From: Candidatus Aegiribacteria sp.
GTDB lineage: Bacteria; Fermentibacterota; Fermentibacteria; Fermentibacterales; Fermentibacteraceae
DNA length: 6,909 bases
NCBI GenBank assembly: GCA_030634715.1
Contig: DAOWAG010000063.1
Span: forward strand, 1 to 6,909
Reading direction: 5' to 3'
This document shows, in pieces, positions 1-5,283 of this stretch. Numbering within the stretch: position 1 is the stretch's first letter; each line of letters opens with the position of its first letter. Position numbers and translations under genes: made by a program. Under the pieces are notes generated by a model that did no database searches, was not told where the DNA came from, and saw only the letters and a program-made list of their open reading frames with translations.

Positions 1-876
1 GCTGTAGCAGGGCTGAGACCTTCTTAGGAAATTTCTCTGCCTAAGCTCATCCGTTTCCCCAATTTCAAAACGCACGAACCTACCGGTTGGAGTTAACAGA
101 TTCGGACCAGGCTCAGATGAGAAAGTGAAATCACTCCTGGATCCGGTATAAGAGTAATCCTCGTTTGTTGTTGCTCCACAGGCGAAGGATGTTGTCCCGA
201 ATCCGGCTTCAAGCCCTAAGCTGATATGGTTACTCCCCGCTTCGGCGCGAATGGTCAAGCCGTCCAGAGGACGGAATTCAACTCCTCCAGAGAATTGTTC
301 ATTATCAAAATCTCTCTCAGTTTCAAAATCAGTGACGAATGTAAACAGATTCCCAAAGGGTCTGACCGCGAATCCGGCTCTGTAGACAGCTTCAACATCA
401 TCATCAGGAAGATCGACTCCTCCCTGTCGGACCATCCCGAAGCTGAACCATTCAACGGGCCTTATTGACAGACCGAGTGTTAAGAAATGTTTTCCTGACC
501 ATGGGTTCTCATTAACCGTGGGGTCGAACCAGGTGTAACCGGCACCGATGGACACTATCTGATCAAGCAGGTACGTTCCGCTGGATAGAGTGAATCGTCG
601 CATATTATAGTCATCACTCCACCATCCTGAGAAACCTGCTCCAGGAAATGCAATGGATAAACGATCAAATCCCTCAAAGGCGCTGTCAGAAGCAGCCATG
701 CCTATTCTCAGTCGGAGGTTGTCAATAAAACTGAATCCCGCAGGATTGATCAGTTCCGGATTACCAACTTCAGGGTAAGCCACCCAGTTAAAGATCTCGC
801 GGGGGCCGGGGGCAACAGCTGCAGCTGCAATGGAGGAAAACAGAACCAGTATCAATATAAAACTGAATAGTTTCAT
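1..876 (-). CDS. Secreted, probable outer-membrane beta-barrel protein (N-terminal part, truncated by window edge)
   Basis: The frame is open from an ATG at 874-876 to the left edge with no stop: 292 codons, C-terminus missing. The start follows a purine-rich GAAGAAGGG stretch about 7 nt upstream. Residues 1-20 form a signal peptide: Lys2, a hydrophobic core FILILVLF, then an AAAA run with likely cleavage near residue 19. The mature part has the NPAGFSF motif (about 45-51). Short alternating strands with aromatic ends follow (for example SIGAGYTWF, FLTLGLSIRP, WFSFGMV, AGFAVRPFG, LTIRAEAG, ISLGLEAGFG). This pattern resembles outer-membrane barrels of the PorV/FadL style. The last 30 residues (TGRFVRFEIGE, then an Arg-rich stretch) look like the start of a different domain. 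In some diderm bacteria a barrel-like N-terminus precedes an SppA (S49) peptidase, and this is a tentative possibility. No catalytic residues are visible here. It is separated from the upstream ACT gene by 173 nt and appears to have its own promoter. Function unassigned. Confidence 0.75.
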   Translation of the reverse strand, partial: MKLFSFILILVLFSSIAAAAVAPGPREIFNWVAYPEVGNPELINPAGFSFIDNLRLRIGMAASDSAFEGFDRLSIAFPGAGFSGWWSDDYNMRRFTLSSGTYLLDQIVSIGAGYTWFDPTVNENPWSGKHFLTLGLSIRPVEWFSFGMVRQGGVDLPDDDVEAVYRAGFAVRPFGNLFTFVTDFETERDFDNEQFSGGVEFRPLDGLTIRAEAGSNHISLGLEAGFGTTSFACGATTNEDYSYTGSRSDFTFSSEPGPNLLTPTGRFVRFEIGETDELRQRNFLRRSQPCYS

Positions 877-929
877 CCTTAACCCTTCTTCACCGAGCCG
901 GAATATTACATAACTCTGCTGTATTCAGC

Positions 930-953
930 GACATGCAACAGGATTTGCATGTC
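930..953. repeat. Perfect 9-bp inverted repeat (operator or leader hairpin)
   Basis: GACATGCAA (930-938) and TTGCATGTC (945-953) are exact reverse complements around a 6-nt spacer. The repeat lies about 54 nt upstream of the start codon of the barrel-protein gene and downstream of that gene's predicted promoter. It would therefore be a hairpin in the 5' leader or a repressor-type dyad. No T-run follows on either strand, so it does not look like an intrinsic terminator. Confidence 0.6.
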
Positions 954-954
954 T

Positions 955-970
955 CCGATCGAAAAATCGG
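955..970 (-). repeat. Short hairpin at the predicted 5' end of the barrel-protein transcript
   Basis: CCGAT (955-959) and ATCGG (966-970) form a perfect 5-bp stem with a 6-nt loop. It lies directly next to the 9-bp inverted repeat at 930-953. If transcription starts near 975, this would be the first structure of the mRNA, a position typical of 5'-stabilising stem-loops. The stem is short, so chance is possible. Confidence 0.35.
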
Positions 971-981
971 TCTTCGATTCT

Positions 982-1010
982 ATTATACACATTCATGTAT
1001 CCTGAGTTCC
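982..1010 (-). promoter_or_regulatory. Candidate sigma-70 type promoter for the barrel-protein gene
   Basis: On the minus strand a perfect TATAAT box occupies 982-987. At 17-bp spacing the -35 position (1005-1010) reads GGAACT, a poor match to TTGACA. The predicted start is near 975, giving a leader of about 99 nt before the ATG at 876. A perfect -10 with a weak -35 and a tandem repeat just upstream suggests activator dependence. That is inference. Confidence 0.45.
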
Positions 1011-1012
1011 AC

Positions 1013-1026
1013 GAATGAAGAATGAA
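1013..1026. repeat. Tandem 7-bp direct repeat upstream of the candidate promoter
   Basis: GAATGAA occurs twice back to back (1013-1019 and 1020-1026). On the minus strand it sits immediately upstream of the predicted -35 hexamer at 1005-1010, where an activator or UP-element would act. The sequence is AT-rich and short, so it may be coincidental. Confidence 0.3.
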
Positions 1027-1049
1027 TAAAGGATGAAATTATACGATAA

Positions 1050-1538
1050 TCAGATCGGGTGTATTATCGGATCTTCCTTCAGTACTCTGCTGAGTATGAA
1101 TGAAGCCCTGTCCGCTTCTTCATCGGGCAGAACAACAAATATTCTATTCCTGCTGGCAGCAACATGCTTCACATCGACTTGTTCTTTTGAAAGAGCGCTT
1201 AACGCAAGGGTCATTGTGCCTAGTACAGTCTCGCAGACCGTCTCCTCAAGATCAAAACTCAGCATGGCAAGATTATGCTCCACCGTTACACTTCCAATAC
1301 CGATTTCATCCCCTGCTTCTCTCAGCACTTCCTCCGCCTTCTGAAAACAGCTTTCCCCGACACTGAAGGAAATGTCTCCCTCGGTTTCCCCATGCTCTGT
1401 ATTGAACATATGCAGGATGTTGATTTCCTTCTTTCCGAGAGCGGTAAAGAGTCTGCCTGCGATCCCTGGTTTTGCTGGAACATGATGACAGGTGAACCGT
1501 ACGATCTTTCTTCTCCTTGTCATAAGAATCTCGCTCAT
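1050..1538 (-). CDS. Free-standing tandem ACT-domain protein, aspartate-kinase regulatory type
   Basis: 162 residues with an ATG start at 1536-1538, behind a strong AAGGAG site about 6 nt upstream. Two ACT-like units fill the protein. Unit 1 (about 11-78) has HHVPAKPGIAGRLFTALGKK, matching the 'V-P-x-x-P-G-x-A-x-x-(I/L)-F-x-A-L' opening of aspartate kinase ACT1. The strand GDISFSV follows and resembles 'TDISFTV'. Unit 2 (about 88-158) has AMLSFDL, VDVKHVAAS and RIFVVLPDEEADRA, laid out like the second aspartate kinase ACT ('I..I.TSE..I...V....A'). No kinase domain is attached or nearby, and there is no DNA-binding or other catalytic region. Family knowledge says such pairs bind amino acids such as lysine or threonine and dimerise. 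The ligand here is unknown. The gene lies 92 nt after the fumarase beta gene on the same strand, so it may share that transcript. A regulatory or sensor subunit is inferred; alternatively it is a stand-alone regulatory chain of an aspartate kinase encoded elsewhere. Confidence 0.8.
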   Translation of the reverse strand: MSEILMTRRRKIVRFTCHHVPAKPGIAGRLFTALGKKEINILHMFNTEHGETEGDISFSVGESCFQKAEEVLREAGDEIGIGSVTVEHNLAMLSFDLEETVCETVLGTMTLALSALSKEQVDVKHVAASRNRIFVVLPDEEADRASFILSRVLKEDPIIHPI

Positions 1539-1630
1539 ATACTCTCCTTTCCGGTACTACTCCCGGAGGGCAGCATTATTATTCTCATTTCTCCATCCTA
1601 TTCATGTTCAGAATAAGTACAGCATTTGTC

Positions 1631-2188
1631 CTATTCCCCTCGGCGGTACGCTGCGACACCCGCCTCGTAGAGATCATTACCTTTTGTATCATTTACTACA
1701 AATAGAGGCATCCGTTCAACAGTAAGCCTTCTAATAGCTTCTGGGCCAAGGTCTTCGTACGCAATAATTTCGACATTCCTGATGCAAGATGCAATACCTG
1801 CTGCAGCACCTCCAACAGCAGCGAAATACACGCCTCCGTTCTTTACAATGGATTCACGTACCTGTTTCGATCTGGGACCTTTGCCAATTGTACCCTTCAG
1901 CCCATTCTCCAGCAACAGCGGCGTGAATGAGTCCATTCGGTAACTTGTAGTGGGTCCTGCGGAATTCATAATCTGTCCGGGTCTTGAAGGTGCCGGTCCA
2001 ACATAGTAAATTACCGCTCCCTTCAGATTGAAGGGAAGGTCTTTGCCTTCCTCAATGAGCTTGACCAGACGTTTATGCGCAGCATCCCGAGCTGTGTAAA
2101 TCTCTCCAGTAAGAAATACCTTATCCCCGGAGTCCAGATTACTGATCTGGCTGTCATCAAGGGGAGTTCTCAGTTCTACAGTCTTCAA
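1631..2188 (-). CDS. Class I fumarate hydratase, beta (C-terminal) subunit
   Basis: 185 residues from a TTG start at 2186-2188. Fumarate hydratase interconverts fumarate and malate. In the two-subunit class I form this chain carries the swivelling C-terminal domain that helps bind substrate. Family motifs, numbered from this start, are GEIYTARDAAHKR (about 29-41), YYVGPAPSRPGQ (about 62-73), AGPTTSYRMD (about 77-86), GKG (about 102), VGGAAAGIA, EDLGPEAIRRL and VNDTKGNDLY. The start is set by AGGAGG 8 nt upstream and by the family's usual opening (KTVELRTPL). An ATG at 2251 would add 21 residues, lie inside the alpha gene and lack a good site. The gene starts 19 nt after the alpha stop, so the two are probably translated in balance. 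The closely related L(+)-tartrate dehydratase TtdB cannot be fully excluded, but the sucCD neighbourhood favours fumarase. Cytoplasmic. Confidence 0.9.
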   Translation of the reverse strand: MKTVELRTPLDDSQISNLDSGDKVFLTGEIYTARDAAHKRLVKLIEEGKDLPFNLKGAVIYYVGPAPSRPGQIMNSAGPTTSYRMDSFTPLLLENGLKGTIGKGPRSKQVRESIVKNGGVYFAAVGGAAAGIASCIRNVEIIAYEDLGPEAIRRLTVERMPLFVVNDTKGNDLYEAGVAAYRRGE

Positions 2189-2196
2189 TGGAATCT

Positions 2197-2202
2197 CCTC
2201 CT
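2197..2202 (-). promoter_or_regulatory. Ribosome binding site fixing a TTG start for fumarase beta
   Basis: AGGAGG on the minus strand, 8 nt before TTG at 2186-2188 and just after the alpha-subunit stop at 2208. There is no ATG or GTG at a suitable distance, so the beta subunit most likely starts with TTG. Confidence 0.7.
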
Positions 2203-2207
2203 TTTTA

Positions 2208-3053
2208 CTAGATAATCGTTTCGCCGTGCCTGTTGGCATGGCATTGTACATTAACTGCGACAGGCATCGAAGCGATGTGGCATGGAACAGTCTTTATATG
2301 CACTGCAAGAGCAGTTATTCTTCCGCCAAGACCCTGCGGACCGATTCCCAGATCATTGATTCTGCTAAGAAGTTCCTTTTCAACCTCATTGTATTCGGGA
2401 TCCGGGTTTTCCTCGCCGATTGGGCGCAGAAGAGCTTCTTTCGCAAGCATTGCGCATTTCTCAAAACTGCCTCCAAGCCCAACACCCACTACAATCGGAG
2501 GACATGGATTACCGCCTGATCTCGAAACTCTTTCAACAACAAAATCCTTAACTCCTTCAATTCCCTGCGCCGCTGTCATCATGCGAACTTCGCTCATGTT
2601 CTCCGCGCCACCGCCCTTGGGGGCGAATTGTATCCTTACTTTATCTCCCGGTACAATCCTGGTATAGATAATTGCAGGTGTATTGTCAGTTGTATTCTTT
2701 CTCGAATGCACAGGATCAGTAACGATGGATTTGCGAAGGTAGCCTTCAGCGTAACCCTGTCGTACCCCTTCGTTTACGGCATCTTCAAGATCTCCGCCAA
2801 TTAAATGAACTTCCTGGCCAACCTCAAGGAACACAATTGCTACACCTGTATCCTGGCAGATTGGCATTTTCTCACGCTCAGCGATTTCATGATTCTCCAG
2901 GATCACCTGGAGGATTTCCCGTCCAAGGGGAGACTCCTCCTTTTCTAGCGCTTCTCTCAGAGCATTCTTCACATCATCACCGAGATAGATATTCGTGCTG
3001 ATGCTGAGATCTTTTACCGCTTTCGTGACGGAAGCAACATCAATTTCCCTCAA
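2208..3053 (-). CDS. Class I fumarate hydratase, alpha (Fe-S, N-terminal) subunit
   Basis: 281 residues from TTG at 3051-3053; TTG at 3057-3059 would add two residues. This chain carries the oxygen-sensitive [4Fe-4S] cluster that performs fumarate hydration. Visible motifs are PICQDTG (Cys66), HSRKNTTDNTPA (about 116-127), PKGGGAENMS (about 145-154), GGNPCPPIVVGVGLGG (Cys184), and AVNVQCHANRH near the C-terminus (Cys271). Cys66, Cys184 and Cys271 are spaced 118 and 87 apart, close to the three cluster ligands of long class I fumarases. They are the predicted ligands. Cys200 and Cys258 are additional. About 280 residues is the normal size for the split form. The start at 3053 is preferred because AGGAGG then sits 7 nt upstream, and because family members begin with 'M-R-x-I'. 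The sucD stop lies 2 nt away, implying coupled translation. Partner: the beta subunit immediately downstream. The tartrate dehydratase alternative (TtdA) is less likely in this context. Confidence 0.92.
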   Translation of the reverse strand: MREIDVASVTKAVKDLSISTNIYLGDDVKNALREALEKEESPLGREILQVILENHEIAEREKMPICQDTGVAIVFLEVGQEVHLIGGDLEDAVNEGVRQGYAEGYLRKSIVTDPVHSRKNTTDNTPAIIYTRIVPGDKVRIQFAPKGGGAENMSEVRMMTAAQGIEGVKDFVVERVSRSGGNPCPPIVVGVGLGGSFEKCAMLAKEALLRPIGEENPDPEYNEVEKELLSRINDLGIGPQGLGGRITALAVHIKTVPCHIASMPVAVNVQCHANRHGETII

Positions 3054-3055
3054 TT

Positions 3056-3925
3056 TCAACCTCCTAGCTTCTCACTGATAAGTTTAACAATGTGCTCGAC
3101 TGTATCCGCAACAGGTATACCATTATCCCTGAGAACATCAACCTTCGCAGCAGCAGTGCCGGACGCGCCTTCAACAATGGCACCCGCATGCCCCATTCTC
3201 TTGCCGGGCGGGGCGCTTCTTCCAACAATGTAACCGACAACCGGCTTGCTGATGTGCTCTTTAACGAAAGCAGCAGCATCCTGCTCATCAGAACCACCGA
3301 TCTCACCCACAATTACTACAGCTTCAGTATCTCCATCATTCTCGAGCAGTTTAAGGTAGTCGTTAAACTTCATTCCGATAATAGGGTCTCCGCCCATGCC
3401 GATAGCGGTTGATTGCCCAAAACCAGCTGCAGTAAGCTGGTTAACAACTTCGTACGTTAGCGTTCCGCTTCTGGAGATTACACCTACAGGTCCACGCTTG
3501 AATATCCGTCCAGGCATGATTCCAACTTTGGATTCCTCAGGTGAGATAAGACCTGGGCAATTCGGACCCACAAGGCGTGTTCCGAGTCCATTCAATTCCA
3601 TCAGAACGGCTGACATATCCAGAACCGGGATTCCCTCCGTAACAGCAACCACCAGTTTTACACCAGCGTTTGCGGCAGCGAGAATTGCGTCCTCGGCAAA
3701 GGGCGCAGGTACAAAAATCACACTGCATTCGGCACCGGTTTCGGACGCAGCTTCCTGCGCGGTGTTGAATATGGGAAATCCTTCAAGATTTGTCCCGCCT
3801 TTTCCGGGATGTACTCCAGCAACGATGTTTGTGCCGTACGCCTTCATCTCAGCTGCGTGAAAGGATCCATCTCGACCAAGACCCTGAACCATCACCCGCG
3901 TAGATTTATTTATCAGTATGCTCAT
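3056..3925 (-). CDS. sucD: Succinyl-CoA synthetase (ADP/GDP-forming), alpha subunit
   Basis: 289 residues, the same length as E. coli SucD. The alpha chain binds CoA and carries the histidine that is transiently phosphorylated while succinyl-CoA plus NDP and phosphate become succinate, CoA and NTP (reversible). The N-terminal Rossmann-type CoA domain spans about 1-125 (VQGLGRDGSFHA at 13-24, GVHPGKGGT at 37-45, TEGIP at 96-100, GPNCPG at 120-125). The ligase domain follows (SRSGTLTYE, GMGGDP, GEIGGSDE). The active-site His is His246 in GKRMGHAGAI, exactly the E. coli position. Start: ATG at 3923-3925 inside an ATGA overlap with the sucC stop. An extended Shine-Dalgarno (AAGGGGGGTGA) within the end of sucC indicates translational coupling. 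Oddity: the CoA loop appears one residue shorter than the usual 'QG-x-TG-x-x-G-x-FH'. Part of the sucC-sucD-fumarase run; cytoplasmic. Confidence 0.96.
   Translation of the reverse strand: MSILINKSTRVMVQGLGRDGSFHAAEMKAYGTNIVAGVHPGKGGTNLEGFPIFNTAQEAASETGAECSVIFVPAPFAEDAILAAANAGVKLVVAVTEGIPVLDMSAVLMELNGLGTRLVGPNCPGLISPEESKVGIMPGRIFKRGPVGVISRSGTLTYEVVNQLTAAGFGQSTAIGMGGDPIIGMKFNDYLKLLENDGDTEAVVIVGEIGGSDEQDAAAFVKEHISKPVVGYIVGRSAPPGKRMGHAGAIVEGASGTAAAKVDVLRDNGIPVADTVEHIVKLISEKLGG
3061..3066 (-). promoter_or_regulatory. Ribosome binding site deciding the fumarase alpha start
   Basis: AGGAGG on the minus strand overlaps the last codons of sucD (encoding the terminal Gly-Gly). It is only 1 nt from TTG at 3057-3059 but 7 nt from TTG at 3051-3053. 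The second TTG is therefore the more likely start. Confidence 0.65.
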
Positions 3926-5070
3926 CGGCTGTCACCCCCCTTTGCGGCAAGGTTAATCGCTTTAAGAGCTCCTTCGGTCATATCTCCTGTTGCATGTATT
4001 CCGAAATCGGATAGAATTCTTCTGCCTTCCTCTTCATTTGTGCCGGTAAGTCGAACAACAAGAGGCAGGTCGGTTGTTATCTGTTCAAGGGCTTTGACAA
4101 GTCCGTTTGCGACATCGTCGCAGCGCGTTATACCACCGAAGACATTTATGAAAATTGCTTTCACATTTTTGTCTGATACCAGAAGCTCCATGGCATGGAC
4201 AACCTTTTCGGGGCTGGAGCTGCCTCCGATATCGAGGAAATTCGCTGGCGTGCCTCCGAGATGTTTAATAATATCCATAGTAGCCATAGCAAGACCTGCG
4301 CCATTTACCATACAGCCTATTTCACCATCTAGTTGTACATAGCTCAATCCATGTCTGGTAGCTTCAAGTTCTTTCTCTTCGGACGGAGTAGGCAATCTTA
4401 ATTCTTCCAGTTCAAGATGTTTGTACATGGCGTTTTCATCCAGTACGATTTTCGCATCGAGAGCAAGAATGGATCCATCCGAAAGCTCCGCGAGCGGATT
4501 AATCTCCGCTAGAGATGCATCGACATTCCTGAAGCACTCCCAGAGTTTTACCATTATTGATGCTGTAGCAAGAGCTTTTTTCTTATCATCAAACAATTGG
4601 AAAGCAACACGTTTGGCTTCAAACGATCGTAATCCTCTTTCCGGATTGATATCCCTGAATATGATTTTTTCAGGTGTTTCTGCCGCAACTTTCTCTATGT
4701 CGACTCCCCCGGAAGCTGAAGCCATCATAACAGGAATTTTCTTTCTTCTGTCAATTGTAATGCCAATGTAATATTCACCTGCAATTGATACAGCCGGATC
4801 TACAAGCACTCTCTGAACCACAAGATCTTTTATTGTCATTCCAAGTATTGCATCGGCTGCCCTGCGAGCTTCAGCAGGGGTCTCAGCGAGTTTTACGCCC
4901 CCGGCTTTTCCTCTTCCGCCTGCCTGGACCTGAGCCTTGATTACAACAGGACATCCGATATCCTGAGCAGCGCTCTCCGCTTCAACTGCTGAGGTAACCA
5001 TTATCCCGGCAGGAGTGGGGATACCATGCTCTCTGAACAGTTTTTTTGCCTGAAATTCTTCGAGTTTCAT
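3922..5070 (-). CDS. sucC: Succinyl-CoA synthetase (ADP/GDP-forming), beta subunit
   Basis: 382 residues, near the 388 of E. coli SucC, starting at ATG 5068-5070 with the family opening (MKLEEFQAKKLF). The beta chain binds nucleotide and Mg2+ through an ATP-grasp fold and forms the succinate site with SucD. Features in order: ATP-grasp N-terminal region with AQVQAGGRGKAGGVK (46-60), DRRKKIPVMMASASGGVDIE (107-125), and the metal-binding pair EINPL (Asn191) and LALDAK (Asp205). The C-terminal CoA-ligase domain follows with IGCMVNGAGLAMATMD (251-266), NFLDIGGSSSPEK, INVFGGITRCD (308-318) and RLTGTNEEEG. Nucleotide preference (ATP or GTP) cannot be read safely. The upstream site is weak (GAAGAG close to the ATG, AAAGGA farther away). 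It is the first gene of the leftward run and overlaps sucD by 4 nt. No convincing promoter was located in the divergent gap to gltX. Confidence 0.96.
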   Translation of the reverse strand: MKLEEFQAKKLFREHGIPTPAGIMVTSAVEAESAAQDIGCPVVIKAQVQAGGRGKAGGVKLAETPAEARRAADAILGMTIKDLVVQRVLVDPAVSIAGEYYIGITIDRRKKIPVMMASASGGVDIEKVAAETPEKIIFRDINPERGLRSFEAKRVAFQLFDDKKKALATASIMVKLWECFRNVDASLAEINPLAELSDGSILALDAKIVLDENAMYKHLELEELRLPTPSEEKELEATRHGLSYVQLDGEIGCMVNGAGLAMATMDIIKHLGGTPANFLDIGGSSSPEKVVHAMELLVSDKNVKAIFINVFGGITRCDDVANGLVKALEQITTDLPLVVRLTGTNEEEGRRILSDFGIHATGDMTEGALKAINLAAKGGDSR

Positions 5071-5149
5071 TGCTCTTCAGATTTTCCTTTCAAAAGACCG
5101 AACCGTTAGCTGAATCCTCTCACTAATTCAATAGATAGGAAGTAACAAC

Positions 5150-5185
5150 AATATCACATACTCATGGATGAAAACAGGTGATATT
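5150..5185 (+). repeat. 8-bp inverted repeat, alternative partner of the gltX upstream hairpin
   Basis: AATATCAC (5150-5157) and GTGATATT (5178-5185) are exact reverse complements with a 20-nt spacer. Its right arm shares bases 5178-5180 with the left arm of the hairpin at 5175-5213, so both cannot form in one RNA. Between divergent genes it could equally be a protein-binding dyad. Confidence 0.45.
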
Positions 5186-5220
5186 CCAGGAACAGTCCTT
5201 TCAATCACACCTGCTTTTTT
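5175..5220 (+). terminator. Terminator-like hairpin with T6 tract upstream of gltX (possible attenuator)
   Basis: CAGGTG (5175-5180) pairs perfectly with CACCTG (5208-5213). One C and then TTTTTT (5215-5220) follow. Inside the loop AGGA (5188-5191) can pair with TCCT (5196-5199). It ends 63 nt before the gltX ATG and no gene lies upstream on this strand, so an ordinary gene-end terminator makes little sense. The stem is only 6 bp. On the minus strand the same dyad is followed by TTTT, so it may act both ways or be a DNA site. No T-box consensus or tRNA-like specifier structure was found in the 213-nt divergent gap (5071-5283). Confidence 0.4.
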
Positions 5221-5271
5221 CATGTAATAGTGCTTATATTGAAACCTGATAAGAACGGTAAGGTGAATTTC

Positions 5272-5278
5272 AGGAAGG
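5272..5278 (+). promoter_or_regulatory. Ribosome binding site fixing the gltX start
   Basis: AGGAAGG ends 5 nt before ATG at 5284. It supports that ATG over the upstream in-frame GTG at 5230, which would add 18 residues not typical of the family. Confidence 0.7.
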
Positions 5279-5283
5279 TACTA

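Noticed and set aside
226..468. Open frame of 80 codons on the plus strand (and one of 66 codons on the minus strand at 255-455)
   Set aside because: Both overlap the uninterrupted 292-codon barrel-protein frame, which has a signal peptide and consistent strand pattern.
930..953. 9-bp inverted repeat as a terminator of the sucC-to-ACT operon
   Set aside because: No T-run follows on the minus strand, and it lies downstream of the predicted promoter for the next gene.
2189..2251. ATG start at 2251 extending fumarase beta by 21 residues
   Set aside because: It lies within the 3' end of the alpha gene without a ribosome site, and the extra residues do not match the family. TTG at 2188 has a strong site.
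2233..2667. Open frame of 144 codons on the plus strand
   Set aside because: Antisense shadow of the fumarase alpha gene, with no ribosome binding site or family resemblance.
3809..4342. Open frame of 177 codons on the plus strand
   Set aside because: It lies wholly antisense to sucC/sucD, which have clear family motifs. Its translation is low-complexity Ser/Pro/Arg-rich with no recognisable domain.
5230..5283. GTG start extending gltX by 18 residues
   Set aside because: No good ribosome site precedes it. The ATG at 5284 has AGGAAGG at 5-nt spacing and gives the standard GltX N-terminus.
5071..5283. T-box riboswitch upstream of gltX
   Set aside because: No T-box consensus (AGGGTGG-N-ACCGCG type) and no specifier-loop-sized structure. 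Only short stems are seen.
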